A DNA stretch of 42,474 bases, from positions 1-42,474 of IMG/VR virus record IMGVR_UViG_3300036851_000152. One strand, 5' to 3'. Below the pieces are notes generated by a model, which saw nothing but the letters and a program-made list of their open reading frames with translations, did not search any database and was not told where the DNA came from. The translations under genes were made by a program, and so were the position numbers. The DNA is from a virus. Positions within the stretch are counted from its first letter, which is position 1. Every line of letters starts with the position of its first letter. Positions 30,055-37,487 of the stretch are shown piece by piece.

Positions 30055-30376
30055 GCTCCTCCCTCAGCTCGATCGGCGGCCCCCACGTATATTCCGCGCT
30101 CGGCCGCACCGCAGCCTCAACCCGCCCGTCCCCATAAACACGCACCAGCAGAGACCTCCGCGCATCCACATACAATCGGTATGAATATTCATCCACATGC
30201 ATATCCGGTGCATAGGCTCTGGCGGTAGGTTGACCCGACTTCAAACGCATAAACCGCCACACCTGTCCAGGCGTCTCCAACCGCCTGAAACCCGCATGGT
30301 TAAGCCATAAACCGGCGATACTGCGGGTGATACTACCGGCCGGTATTTCTCCCGAATCTTTGGCGTCGTGGGTCAT
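30044..30376 (-). CDS. Hypothetical protein before terminase
   Basis: 110 residues. GSITRSIAGLWLNHAGFRRL then VDEYSYRLYVDARRSLLVRV and a WGPPIELREE end. ATG 30376 follows GGGGGGAGGG at a longer than usual distance. It overlaps the terminase start by 11 bases. Its position suits a terminase small subunit, but the sequence is not recognisable. Confidence 0.55.
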   Translation of the reverse strand: MTHDAKDSGEIPAGSITRSIAGLWLNHAGFRRLETPGQVWRFMRLKSGQPTARAYAPDMHVDEYSYRLYVDARRSLLVRVYGDGRVEAAVRPSAEYTWGPPIELREERVG

Positions 30377-30396
30377 AGTGATACCGCCCGTGATAC
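30327..30396. promoter_or_regulatory. GTATCAC repeats upstream of late packaging genes
   Basis: GTATCAC occurs on the minus strand at 30327-30333, 30378-30384 and 30390-30396, around the start of the gene before terminase. The lysogeny-switch operators contain the same core (TATCACCGTG). It may link the switch regulators to the late operon, but the match is short. Confidence 0.4.
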
Positions 30397-30458
30397 TGCC
30401 CTCCCCCCATTGATAGTTGAATAGTTATGCAGACTGGTGTATAGAGCCGTGTGGATAT

Positions 30459-30773
30459 TCATTGTGGCTGCATAGTCGGTTTGGCTCCTCGGCTGCTGTT
30501 GCAGCGTCGGCAGAGGACTTGGTAGTTCGAGTGCATGTTCTGTCCTCCTTGGCTTCGGGGTGTGATGTGATCAGCGGTCAGGTCTTCCGTTGCTCCACAT
30601 TCTGAGCACCATGGCTGGGTTTTGGTCGCTTGCGTGGCTAGTCGTTGGTGGTCTGCGCCTAGTCCTCGAGCGGTTGTTTTGGATCGTTGGCGGTGTCGTT
30701 CTTTGTCTCGTTTGCATTCGGGGCAAGCTGCGCCTTGGTAGTGACCATGCCGGGTGCATAGGTGCAGCCTCAT
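30459..30773 (-). CDS. HNH endonuclease next to terminase
   Basis: 104 residues. CSECGATEDLTADHITPRSQ then VLCRRCNSSRGAK is the HNH signature: zinc Cys pairs and His of the DH motif. HNH proteins next to terminases are often needed for cos-type packaging cleavage. No cos site was found by eye. Confidence 0.85.
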   Translation of the reverse strand: MRLHLCTRHGHYQGAACPECKRDKERHRQRSKTTARGLGADHQRLATQATKTQPWCSECGATEDLTADHITPRSQGGQNMHSNYQVLCRRCNSSRGAKPTMQPQ

Positions 30774-30779
30774 TTAAAC

Positions 30780-30962
30780 TTACTCATGCTGCTGTTCGAT
30801 TTCATGCCGCAGCTTTGTCATCCACGTGTCGACCGTTGCGGCGGTAACTTCGAAGTGCCGGGCGATCTCCCGGCGTGAGAATCCGTAGGAGATCCGCATC
30901 GCTATCTCTCTCGCTGTCCAGATCGATTGTGGGCTGAGGGATTCCCAGTTGATCGTTGTCAA
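30780..30962 (-). CDS. Sigma-like C-terminal HTH segment (second frame)
   Basis: From TTG 30962 a 60-residue frame reads NWESLSPQSIWTAREIAMR, SYGFSRREIARHFEVT and WMTKLRHEI, a sigma region-4-like HTH. It overlaps, in another frame, the 3' part of the gene at 30802-31272, whose own C-terminus there looks unnatural. Either it continues that protein by a +1 shift, or it is a separate small gene. Confidence 0.5.
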   Translation of the reverse strand: MTTINWESLSPQSIWTAREIAMRISYGFSRREIARHFEVTAATVDTWMTKLRHEIEQQHE

Positions 30963-31272
30963 GGCTGAGTAGTTGTGGTTGTGGCCGTTCGTATTTGCGG
31001 TCTGCGAAGCTGTAGCGGGTGCGTCCGTATTCTTGTCTGAACCAGTCGGTGATGCGGAGTCTGAGGTTGGTGGTTGCCCAGCCGGTGAACGAGGTTGTTG
31101 AGCCGCGGCCTGGTTCATAGCGGAGTGAGAGTTCCCAGGCTGTGGCGATCAGGAAGGCGAGGAGGTCGTCGCGTTGGTGGGGTCGGAGGTCGAGGCCGGC
31201 TTTGGCGATGATCGCTTGGCACATTGCTTCGATGTCGCCGCAGTCGTGGAGAGCCAGCTTGCCTTGCAGCAT
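30802..31272 (-). CDS. Sigma-factor-like protein, apparently frameshifted
   Basis: 156 residues as read. CQAIIAKAGLDLRPHQRDDL, LAFLIATAWELSLRYEPGRG and TTNLRLRITDWFRQEYGRTR resemble region 2-like domains of phage sigma-like proteins. After SLDNDQLG the frame looks unlike protein, while the +1 frame encodes a good HTH (30780-30962). A +1 recoding event, a TTG restart or a sequence error are the options. Position just upstream of the late genes would suit a late regulator. Confidence 0.6.
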   Translation of the reverse strand: MLQGKLALHDCGDIEAMCQAIIAKAGLDLRPHQRDDLLAFLIATAWELSLRYEPGRGSTTSFTGWATTNLRLRITDWFRQEYGRTRYSFADRKYERPQPQLLSLDNDQLGIPQPTIDLDSERDSDADLLRILTPGDRPALRSYRRNGRHVDDKAAA

Positions 31273-31422
31273 TGGCTTGGAGGGTAACGAGGCGGTCGGC
31301 TAATTCGCTCATTGGTTGGTGATTATCCCTTTGAGGTAAGTACGAAAACGGCTTGGTTGAGCGCCAAACGCGTCCGCCTCGCGCCGCGGTTTGGGTTCCG
31401 CCGCTGTCACTAGGCAGCGATT

Positions 31423-31590
31423 CTAGTTTTCGGGCTCTTCCTCGTTGTCTCTCGGGACGAACTTGCGCAGGTCGCGCATGAAGTCCTCGCGGGTGAAGTC
31501 CTCGTCCGGCTGAACCTCAGGCTCCACCGGTTCCGGCTCGTCGTCCGTCGGTTCCGGCTTACGGCCAGTGACCAGCCGCCAGAGCGTCAT
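31423..31590 (-). CDS. Small acidic protein
   Basis: 55 residues from ATG 31590: LWRLVTGRKPEPTDDEPEPV then acidic FTREDFMRDLRKFVPRD. Pro/Glu/Asp-rich, coherent composition. It faces away from the plus-strand membrane gene. Function unknown. Confidence 0.6.
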   Translation of the reverse strand: MTLWRLVTGRKPEPTDDEPEPVEPEVQPDEDFTREDFMRDLRKFVPRDNEEEPEN

Positions 31591-31676
31591 TCCGTCCACG
31601 CCGTAGAGGGTAGCGGTTCGTCTCGATTCTGCTGCTGGTCCTGACGCTCCCTGCGCTGGTCTGGGCGGGGTGGCAC

Positions 31677-32060
31677 ATGTTTCCGCCCGAACCGATCAAC
31701 CCTCAGCCTGACGCGGGCTACCTCGACACGATTCTTCGCAACCGATATGTCGTGTTCGCGATACGGCTCGTCCTCGCGTCGTTCGCTGCGATCCTTCTCT
31801 TCGCAGGGCTTTACCTCATCGGCTCTATCGCTCACCGGATCGTGAGCGGACACTGGTTGCGTCGGGTTGGTTGGTTCGAAGCTGAGACAGAGGACGTGGA
31901 GGCTCAGCTGGAACGTGCCCTTGCGCCACGAGACGAAGCCCTACAGCAAGCAGCAGAGACGATCGGGGAGCTGGCGGGGCACCTGGAGTCATCGAATGAA
32001 GAAATCGAGGCACTTCGACGCGAAAACGAGGAGCTTCGCGCCAAGGTTCAGGATCGCTAG
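31677..32060 (+). CDS. Membrane protein with C-terminal coiled coil (plus strand)
   Basis: 127 residues from ATG 31677. One transmembrane helix (RLVLASFAAILLFAGLYLIG) and a coiled coil (TIGELAGHLESSNEEIEALR). The same frame extends upstream through a second hydrophobic stretch (SILLLVLTLPALVWAGW) with no NTG start until a TAG, so the true start may be a non-standard ATT or CTG near 31630. It lies in the accessory patch on the plus strand. Confidence 0.55.
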   Translation: MFPPEPINPQPDAGYLDTILRNRYVVFAIRLVLASFAAILLFAGLYLIGSIAHRIVSGHWLRRVGWFEAETEDVEAQLERALAPRDEALQQAAETIGELAGHLESSNEEIEALRRENEELRAKVQDR

Positions 32061-32078
32061 GGCGAGGGAACCCTGGAC

Positions 32079-32107
32079 TTGATATGGCCTCCGGCTCCGC
32101 CGATACT
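32079..32107 (+). promoter_or_regulatory. Candidate promoter for plus-strand coiled-coil gene
   Basis: TTGATA (32079-32084), 17-base spacer, GATACT (32102-32107). Upstream of the ATG at 32134. Confidence 0.4.
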
Positions 32108-32111
32108 GTCT

Positions 32112-32132
32112 CTGCCGGTACTCTCCCGGCAG
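32112..32132 (+). promoter_or_regulatory. Hairpin ending just before coiled-coil gene start
   Basis: CTGCCGG (32112-32118) pairs with CCGGCAG (32126-32132). The 3' arm includes the only AGG near the ATG at 32134, so folding could limit translation. Confidence 0.4.
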
Positions 32133-32133
32133 G

Positions 32134-32319
32134 ATGACTGTCACCGCAGCAGAAAGGGATCGCGTGGACGAGAATCGGACTCGTCTAGATCGGCTGGTGG
32201 AGGAAAACCGCCGCGCGATTGAGGCTGCTCGTGAAGCCCAGGAGCGTCAGGAGCGCTCGATTCGTGAGGCTGAGCGTGCGGAGCAAGAGCTTCGCCGCAC
32301 TCTGCGTCGTTCCGCTTAG
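32134..32319 (+). CDS. Coiled-coil protein (plus strand)
   Basis: 61 residues almost entirely a charged coiled coil (ENRTRLDRLVEENRRAIEAA and QERSIREAERAEQELRRTLR). Its stop overlaps the convergent transposase stop by three bases. Function unknown; may be an accessory or remnant gene. Confidence 0.5.
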   Translation: MTVTAAERDRVDENRTRLDRLVEENRRAIEAAREAQERQERSIREAERAEQELRRTLRRSA

Positions 32320-33263
32320 TCGGCGGCCCGCTCGATCAGCGAGCGAAACATCGGCTGTTCGTCCAGCCGGTGATTCATGCGGAAGCTGAACTCGTCAAGG
32401 TAGCTCTGCAAGTGTTTGCGGCTGACGCCCTTGTAGACGCCGCGCAGCGAACCCTTCACGAGCGAGAAGTAGTTTTCGATGGTGTTGGTGTGTACGTCGC
32501 CCTCGACGTAGACCGGGGTGCCGTATCGCTGCTTGCCGTGCTTGATCATGCGGTGGTCGTAGCCGTACCTGCCCAGCGCACGGTAGGGCGCGAACTCGTC
32601 GGTGTAGACGATGCTGCCGGGAAGCACCTGTAGCCGAATCTCGTCCACGGCCAACTTGCCGACCGGCCCTTCGAGGACGCGAGCGTGGACGCGACCGCCG
32701 CGCTGCCTGATCGCGAACACAGGCACCTTCTTGCTCTGTGTCGGCGATGGCCGGCCTCTTGTGGCCTTGCCCTTGTAGCGGTGCTTGCCGCCCACATATG
32801 TCTCATCGGCCTCCACAGGGCCGCTAAGCGGTTCCGGGGCTTCGTCCATCAGGAAGTACCGGATCTTCTGGAACATGCGGAACGCGGTCTTATAGTGGAC
32901 GCCAAGCTCGCGCTCTAGCTGCTTCGCGCTGACGCAGCAGCGGGTCTGGCTCATGAGGAAGATCGCGTAGAACCACAGGTGCAGTGACGTGGACGAGCGT
33001 TCGAAGATCGTTCCCTTCATCGGGTGGACGTGCAGGCCGCAGTGGTCGCAGGTGTACGACGCCCTGGTCTTACAGCGGTGGAACTTCCGTTCCTGATCGC
33101 ACTTGGCGCAGTGGGCATGGCTGCCGTTAGAGCTGTGACGTTCGCGCCAGAGCCAGTCCAGGCAGGCTGCGTCGTCGGGGAACTCCCGTAGGAACTCCAT
33201 GAGCGTGTAGTTGGAGTCCGACGAGGCGGATAGCTTGGGTTCGTTGCGGTTTGATGCGCTCAT
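32316..33263 (-). mobile_element. IS1595-family (ISXO2-like) transposase
   Basis: 315 residues from ATG 33263 (an AGG of a weak site lies upstream). Zinc ribbon CAKCDQERKFHRCKTRASYT and CDHCGLHVHP, then a DDE-like core: EADETYVGGKHRYKG, IVYTDEFAPYRAL and H-T-N-TIENYFSLVKGSLRG, ending with SYLDEFSFRMNHR. These are the ISXO2 signature residues. No clear terminal inverted repeats or target duplication could be seen, so the element boundaries are not defined. It lies between two convergent or unrelated genes in the accessory patch. Confidence 0.85.
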
Positions 33264-33303
33264 TTGGACCTGTCGTCTACGATTAGAGGAAGATGCGCAG
33301 GGA

Positions 33304-33329
33304 GGGGACCGCTGGGCATAACGGTCCCC
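33304..33329. other. Perfect 8-bp inverted repeat upstream of transposase
   Basis: GGGGACCG (33304-33311) and CGGTCCCC (33322-33329). May be a terminator-like hairpin, a transposase operator or part of an element end. Confidence 0.45.
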
Positions 33330-33384
33330 ATCCCCGGTACTACGCTTGCCGTGCCCCAAGCACGGTGCCCCGCGTAGTTCTCAG

Positions 33385-33798
33385 TCATTGTTTCTGCGCT
33401 GCGGTAACGAGCGAGTACGTGTTGTCCTCGTGCTTGACGACCTTGCCGGTCTTGACTAGCTCGCGGAGCCGGTTGGTCATTTGGGTGCGAGCGTGGGGGC
33501 CGGTCGGAGCCTGGCCAAGCTCAACGAGAAGCGCGAACAGATCGCCGGTAGTCCAGCGGTCGTCTTCTTTCCCAGCCATGTGGAAAAGGATGCGCTCCGC
33601 GAGAGGCAGCTTCCGGCCGTCGGCGGCGACCGACCCCTCGTCGTCGCCTACGTCGCCCTGCGCGTAGGGGAGAACAGCGCGGAGGGTCGCTTCGCGTGTT
33701 CCTAGTTCGGCCCGCTCTCGTTCGATCTCGCGTAGCGCCGCCAGAATGTCGCGCTTCGACAAGCGGCTTAGGTGTTGGAACACGGCGTGATCTTCCAT
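33385..33798 (-). CDS. Winged-helix-like early protein
   Basis: 137 residues from ATG 33798. N-terminal helices (RLSKRDILAALREIERERAE) and a C-terminal LAERILFHMAGKEDDRWTTG, then TQMTNRLRELVKTGKVVKHE and a YSLV strand, consistent with a winged-helix domain. A dyad lies just upstream. Regulatory protein likely. Confidence 0.6.
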   Translation of the reverse strand: MEDHAVFQHLSRLSKRDILAALREIERERAELGTREATLRAVLPYAQGDVGDDEGSVAADGRKLPLAERILFHMAGKEDDRWTTGDLFALLVELGQAPTGPHARTQMTNRLRELVKTGKVVKHEDNTYSLVTAAQKQ

Positions 33799-33822
33799 GC
33801 CAGGAACCCTAGCAGGTTCAAA

Positions 33823-33855
33823 CAGAGTTGGCAAACAAAAGTTTGTCGCACTCTG
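33823..33855 (-). promoter_or_regulatory. 33-bp dyad upstream of winged-helix gene
   Basis: Two nested inverted repeats: outer CAGAGT/ACTCTG and inner CAAAC/GTTTG around AAAA. It lies about 25 bases before the ATG at 33798 and could be an autoregulatory operator. Confidence 0.45.
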
Positions 33856-33927
33856 CTCCGCGAGATCAGCCGCCCACTCTGTCAGACGCATGCTTTACCT
33901 ACCTCGATGGGATAGCCCCGCATTGGT

Positions 33928-34152
33928 TTAGCTTCCGCGCTTCCTGCTCGCTGATCGTTTCAGGTGGCGGGTCGATGTCCAAACGTCGCCAATGCTGAAA
34001 CCGATGACTGTGCCTGTGAGTTCGTTGCCTTGCGTGTCTTTGACCGTGACGACTGAACCAACTCGTAGCTGCCCTTGTTGTGTGACATCGCGAAGATTGA
34101 GCATGGCCGCATATTCGATGTTGTCGTGGCTTTGTTTGCTCGGTTCGGTCAT
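33928..34152 (-). CDS. Hypothetical protein, 74 aa
   Basis: ATG 34152 overlaps the previous stop. VGSVVTVKDTQGNELTGTVI with a following IGDVWTSTRHLKR suggests a small SH3-like barrel. Function unknown. Confidence 0.65.
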   Translation of the reverse strand: MTEPSKQSHDNIEYAAMLNLRDVTQQGQLRVGSVVTVKDTQGNELTGTVIGFSIGDVWTSTRHLKRSASRKRGS

Positions 34153-34352
34153 CGGCTCAGTCCTTCCATGGGCTGCTTAGCGATCTGGACTTCCTTCGAG
34201 TGCTTCAGTTGAAGCCTTGCTCCTTCAAGTGGCCCGCTGACGACTCGGGCGAATGTCGTGCGGCGGGCTTGCCGTTCGACCTCGAGTTCGTATCCGAGCC
34301 AGATGCAGCGATGTCGTGGTTGAACATGGCGGATCGGGATCATTTCGCTCAT
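34149..34352 (-). CDS. Hypothetical protein, 67 aa
   Basis: ATG 34352 lies inside a short repeat shared with the next upstream gene's start. The product is basic: LEVERQARRTTFARVVSGPL, EGARLQLKHSKEV. A start at 34370 is also possible. Function unknown. Confidence 0.6.
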   Translation of the reverse strand: MSEMIPIRHVQPRHRCIWLGYELEVERQARRTTFARVVSGPLEGARLQLKHSKEVQIAKQPMEGLSR

Positions 34353-34366
34353 CGACTGCTCATTCC
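34342..34366 (-). repeat. Imperfect repeat at gene start, copy 1
   Basis: GAATGAGCAGTCGATGAGCG on the minus strand. It is nearly identical to the sequence around the start at 34572 (one T/C difference). Both copies cover the end of one gene and the ATG of the next, suggesting duplication of a translation-start cassette. Confidence 0.5.
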
Positions 34367-34572
34367 TCATCTGCCTTCTTTCCGGGCTTCCTGCTCGCTA
34401 GCCCGTGGGCTTCGTCGTACAAGTCGCGGAGTGTTTTGCCTTCCCGCAGTGTCTTCAGCACCCGTTCTGGCACTGGCCCAGGCTTGTCGTAGAGGTGCCC
34501 GTTTTCAGCGGCCCATTCAAGGAGTTCGTCGGTGGAGATGCTATCGCTTGGTCGTTTCATCGCTTCGCTCAT
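34360..34572 (-). CDS. Hypothetical protein, 70 aa
   Basis: ATG 34572, or ATG 34560 (KRPSDS). DELLEWAAENGHLYDKPGPV and RVLKTLREGKTLRDLYDEAH form two helices typical of small early phage proteins. Function unknown. Confidence 0.6.
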   Translation of the reverse strand: MSEAMKRPSDSISTDELLEWAAENGHLYDKPGPVPERVLKTLREGKTLRDLYDEAHGLASRKPGKKADEE

Positions 34573-34586
34573 CGGCTGCTCATTCT
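34561..34586 (-). repeat. Imperfect repeat at gene start, copy 2
   Basis: GAATGAGCAGCCGATGAGCG on the minus strand, one base different from the copy at 34342-34366. Confidence 0.5.
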
Positions 34587-34924
34587 GACACCGCCTGGGC
34601 GAGCTCGTCGGCTGGCTCGGGTTCGGGCATGGGGAGGTCGCGTTCGTTCGGCGGGGAGAGCGGTGGGCTGGTGGGTTGGCCGGCGGATTGTCTGAGTAGT
34701 CGGTGGCGGTGGCAGAGCTCGAGCTTGGCGAGTGTCCAGCGGTGCGGATGGATGCGAGGATCGGAGTGGAAGTTGGGGTCGGTGCAGTCGCCGCATGGTC
34801 CGGGGCCAAGATCAGCAGCTCCGAGTTCGTCTTCGCCTGTGTGCTGGTCGATCCATCTGGCGAGTTCAGTAAGGCCGAGAGTGCGGAGTTCTGGGGTGAA
34901 GTTGTCGAGCGGGTCGTCATGCAT
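34580..34924 (-). CDS. Cysteine/histidine-containing early protein
   Basis: 114 residues. TELARWIDQHTGEDELGAAD, then GPCGDCTDPNFHSD and LAKLELCHRHRLLRQ. CxxC and CxH pairs could bind zinc. Overlaps the initiator-like gene by 8 bases. Function unknown. Confidence 0.6.
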   Translation of the reverse strand: MHDDPLDNFTPELRTLGLTELARWIDQHTGEDELGAADLGPGPCGDCTDPNFHSDPRIHPHRWTLAKLELCHRHRLLRQSAGQPTSPPLSPPNERDLPMPEPEPADELAQAVSE

Positions 34925-35786
34925 GTTGCCGCTCGCGTTCGGCGACGATCTGATCGTGGATCGCTTCGAGGCCGCTTAGTTCCGCGTCGTCGGTGACGCC
35001 GAAGTCGTGTTCGATGCGGTAGCGCCAGTCGTCTTGTTGCCAGCCGGCGTCGCGTAGCCAGCGGGCGGCGGCGTCGTATTGCTCGAGGCCGAGACGTTCG
35101 GGGGTTGGGGCTGAGAGGTTCGTGCCCTTTTCGCGTTTCGGGGTTTCTGGCTCACGGTCACTCGGCGGCGGCGTAGCCCTCAAGGCGGAGTCGTCCGCCG
35201 GGTCCCCTTCCCCTACGCTTGACGCTTCGGGGGAAGGGGTAGGGGTGGTGCGCGTGCCCGCGCGCGCGTACGGAGAGCGTCCTGATTCCTGTTCGGACGT
35301 AGGTTCGGACGCTAGTGGCAACGTTCGTTCTGACGTGCGTTGGGACGCTCGTGTTTTCTCGTATTCCTTCACCTTCTCGGGCTCGGTTCCGTCAAGCAAC
35401 CACTCGTGTCGATCGGCTAGGTAAGAGCGGATCGTGCCGGAGTCGATTTCGCGGAACTGTCGGCGCGCGGCAATGATGAGATTCGGCATATTCCAGGGCT
35501 GGTCGTGTTTAACAAATGTACGAACGAGAAGTTCATCTGTCTCGCGGTCGACGATCACGTACCAGGCCTGCTCGAGTTCATGGATCGCTTGTTCGGCGCG
35601 TTCAATGGTGAGGTCGGAGGCGAGTTTCGCCCACTTCTTCGGTGTGTATGGAACGGTGCCGCACATGCTGATCTGCGGCTGAGAGACGAGCATTTCGTAG
35701 GTCCATTGGGCGTCGAGGGAAAGCCGTCGCCAGTCCGAGCCGGCTTCCCAAACTTCGACCTTGATGCGTCCATGCGTCCGCGCCAT
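34917..35786 (-). CDS. Replication-initiator/DnaD-like protein
   Basis: 289 residues. WRRLSLDAQWTYEMLVSQPQ, YTPKKWAKLASDLTIERAEQ, ELLVRTFVKHDQPWNMPN form a winged-helix N-domain common in actinophage replication proteins. The middle (residues ~150-230) is disordered and charged; the C-terminal ~60 residues (LEQYDAAARWLRDAGWQQDD) are helical. This is the likely replisome organiser. No separate helicase or polymerase is encoded, so the phage would use host enzymes. Confidence 0.7.
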   Translation of the reverse strand: MARTHGRIKVEVWEAGSDWRRLSLDAQWTYEMLVSQPQISMCGTVPYTPKKWAKLASDLTIERAEQAIHELEQAWYVIVDRETDELLVRTFVKHDQPWNMPNLIIAARRQFREIDSGTIRSYLADRHEWLLDGTEPEKVKEYEKTRASQRTSERTLPLASEPTSEQESGRSPYARAGTRTTPTPSPEASSVGEGDPADDSALRATPPPSDREPETPKREKGTNLSAPTPERLGLEQYDAAARWLRDAGWQQDDWRYRIEHDFGVTDDAELSGLEAIHDQIVAERERQHA

Positions 35787-36005
35787 CTAGGCCAACTCCT
35801 CGCCATGCTCGAGAAGCGCTGTGACCTTGTCGTGGATCGCGTCATCAGCGGGAAGGGTGTTGACTGCAGCAACACCACGGAAGCGCGCAATCGCCTCGGC
35901 GAGATCGAGCGCGTCCCCGCGAGTGATCGACCGTTCCAGATCAACGATGAGGACGCCGACGTCTACGACCTTCGATCCCGATACGGGATGCGGTTCATTC
36001 GGCAT
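35787..36005 (-). CDS. Hypothetical protein, 72 aa
   Basis: ATG 36005 behind GGGAGG. A beta-strand/helix mix (KVVDVGVLIVDLERSITRGD, ALDLAEAIARFRGVAAVNTL). Directly before the initiator-like gene. Function unknown. Confidence 0.6.
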   Translation of the reverse strand: MPNEPHPVSGSKVVDVGVLIVDLERSITRGDALDLAEAIARFRGVAAVNTLPADDAIHDKVTALLEHGEELA

Positions 36006-36210
36006 GAGAATGCCTCCCTCGATTGTCGGTTCCTAAGCCGACAACAACTCTAGCGGAACACCGGGGAGGAGATACGGCGGCCGGACGCTCACGCGGCTTA
36101 GGAACCACGGGAGGCGCGACCCGGCCGCCGCGGGTGGGCATGTTGACAGATTCGCCGGCTACGCGGTAGAGGTCGCAGCCGTCGGGTCCTCCGGGGATCC
36201 AGCCGGTCAC
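35995..36210 (-). CDS. Hypothetical protein, 71 aa
   Basis: GTG 36210 overlaps the cytosine methyltransferase stop. Gly/Pro/Arg-rich (PTRGGRVAPPVVPKPRERPA) with few predicted structures. Low complexity makes function unclear. Confidence 0.5.
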   Translation of the reverse strand: MTGWIPGGPDGCDLYRVAGESVNMPTRGGRVAPPVVPKPRERPAAVSPPRCSARVVVGLGTDNRGRHSHAE

Positions 36211-36854
36211 GCGGTCGCCTGCGCTTTCAGGTGCTGGATCAGCTGGTGGCCGATCAGTTCGGTGAAATCAGGATGGACTGCCTGGGTCGCCGATTTGCGG
36301 TCGGCCCAGGGCATCCCCATCGCCTCAAGAACTTGTGCTTCGTTGTCGGCCTTGCGGCCTCGTACCTGGCCCTTGCTCGAGCCTTCACCGTAGACACCGA
36401 CTGGTTGGCCTTGCTGTCCGTGGGCGCACGGGGGGACGATCAACGGCCAGTTCGTCTCGAAGAGCCTATGCCGGCGGATCTTCAATCCGAGGCTCGAACC
36501 GCAGATCGTGACCGGAGCGCGTAGTGGGGCTCCGGGAACGTTCTCGATTACATAGGGGAGTCCGGTTGCTTCAAGGAGCCGGCGCGTGTGCCCGATCAAG
36601 TCACGATGCCGCGTCTTGTCGCGGGTGGCGACGCTGTACGCCTGGCAAGGCGGACTCGCGTGGATAGCATCGAAACCTGCTGCCCAGCCTGATTCCCAGC
36701 GTTCCGGGAGCGAGAAGACGTCGGCTTGGACGAAGTCGAAGGGGTATAGCGGTTGTATGGTGCAGTCGACTCCGACGATGGTGAACCCGGCGCGTGCGTA
36801 GCCGACCGCACTCCCGCCCGCGCCAGCAAAGAGGTCAAGCATTCGAGGTTTCAC
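36207..36854 (-). CDS. DNA (cytosine-5) methyltransferase
   Basis: 215 residues from GTG 36854 (GTGA overlap). Motif I LDLFAGAGGSA near residues 6-16, motif IV SPPCQ with catalytic Cys-70, motif VI ENVPG near 104-108, motif VIII-like KIRRHRLFET, and C-terminal ELIGHQLIQHL. It is short with a compact target-recognition region, as in phage Dcm-like enzymes. No partner restriction enzyme is evident, so protection of phage DNA is likely. Confidence 0.92.
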   Translation of the reverse strand: MKPRMLDLFAGAGGSAVGYARAGFTIVGVDCTIQPLYPFDFVQADVFSLPERWESGWAAGFDAIHASPPCQAYSVATRDKTRHRDLIGHTRRLLEATGLPYVIENVPGAPLRAPVTICGSSLGLKIRRHRLFETNWPLIVPPCAHGQQGQPVGVYGEGSSKGQVRGRKADNEAQVLEAMGMPWADRKSATQAVHPDFTELIGHQLIQHLKAQATA

Positions 36855-37189
36855 GCTGCTCCTTCGTCGTCTAGCTCGAGCGTGGCCGGGAAGATCACGC
36901 CGGCTCGTTTGGCGATCCGCACGAATTCGGCGAAGTCGAGTGTGGCGGTGGGCCTCCTGTCGTTGTGGCCGGCGACGACGACGAGCCAGGGGAGCCCTTC
37001 TTGTTTTGATTGTTGTCTTGCTTGGAGCACCCATTTGGCGAGCACGGGTGGGCCTGGGCGGGATGATCTCTTCACTTGCACCGCGAACCGGACATCGATG
37101 CAGTCGCTCATGGATCGTCCGGTTGGGCCTCTGCGTTCTCCGCCGAGTGCTCGGCAGACGCGGGATTCAAGGCGCTTCCAGGCGGTCAT
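36851..37189 (-). CDS. PD-(D/E)xK-like nuclease
   Basis: 112 residues. SRVCRALGGERRGPTGRSMS, DCIDVRFAVQVKRSSRPGPP and LPWLVVVAGHNDRRPTATLD follow the order of small resolvase-type nucleases: a Glu, an Asp and the Q/E-V-K motif. Here QVK replaces the common EVK. It could be a Holliday-junction resolvase or nicking enzyme. Start overlaps the previous stop. Confidence 0.65.
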   Translation of the reverse strand: MTAWKRLESRVCRALGGERRGPTGRSMSDCIDVRFAVQVKRSSRPGPPVLAKWVLQARQQSKQEGLPWLVVVAGHNDRRPTATLDFAEFVRIAKRAGVIFPATLELDDEGAA

Positions 37190-37326
37190 CCGACGTTCCA
37201 GTTCCCTTCATCGACTGGCCACACCAAAGCGATTGGCCCAAGCAATAACTCTGCGAATGGTCCCCAGTGTGAACGGCGCACGTAGTAGAACCGCCGCTGC
37301 CATGGCCAGCCGCCCCACCAGATCAT
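37186..37326 (-). CDS. Small Trp-rich protein, 46 aa
   Basis: ATG 37326 overlaps the previous stop (ATGA). WWGGWPWQRRFYYVRRSHWG with a hydrophobic GPFAELLLGPIALVWP. Perhaps membrane-associated. Function unknown. Confidence 0.55.
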   Translation of the reverse strand: MIWWGGWPWQRRFYYVRRSHWGPFAELLLGPIALVWPVDEGNWNVG

Positions 37327-37487
37327 TCGCATTGCTGCTGCACCTTCTTTGGAATCCATATGGCGAACAGATTGCAGTTCGGACACCGAGTCTGCATATG
37401 CGTCTTTGCCTTCTTCTCCGCCCATTCGTGCCAGGTCACGTATCCCTTGGGGGCAGCCGTATGTTTGCATTCGTTCTTTTTGGTCAC
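37323..37487 (-). CDS. Zinc-binding mini-protein, 54 aa
   Basis: GTG 37487 behind GGAG. CKH, VTWHEWAEKKAKTHMQTRC and PNC form a Cys2-His/Cys2 zinc site. This C-x-H...WHEWAExKAKTHxQxRCPxC pattern is common in actinophage early genes. Function unknown. Confidence 0.65.
   Translation of the reverse strand: MTKKNECKHTAAPKGYVTWHEWAEKKAKTHMQTRCPNCNLFAIWIPKKVQQQCE

Noticed and set aside
29005-30228. Long open frame on the plus strand across the terminase gene
   Set aside because: It is antisense to the clearly recognised large terminase and its translation is Arg/Pro/Leu-rich without domains.
30780-31118. Full 112-residue reading of the second frame as a gene
   Set aside because: The first ~52 residues are Ser/Thr/Gln-rich shadow of the sigma-like frame; only the last ~60 look real.
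32061-33384. Precise IS boundaries with terminal inverted repeats
   Set aside because: Compared both flanks of the transposase by eye and found no matching inverted ends.
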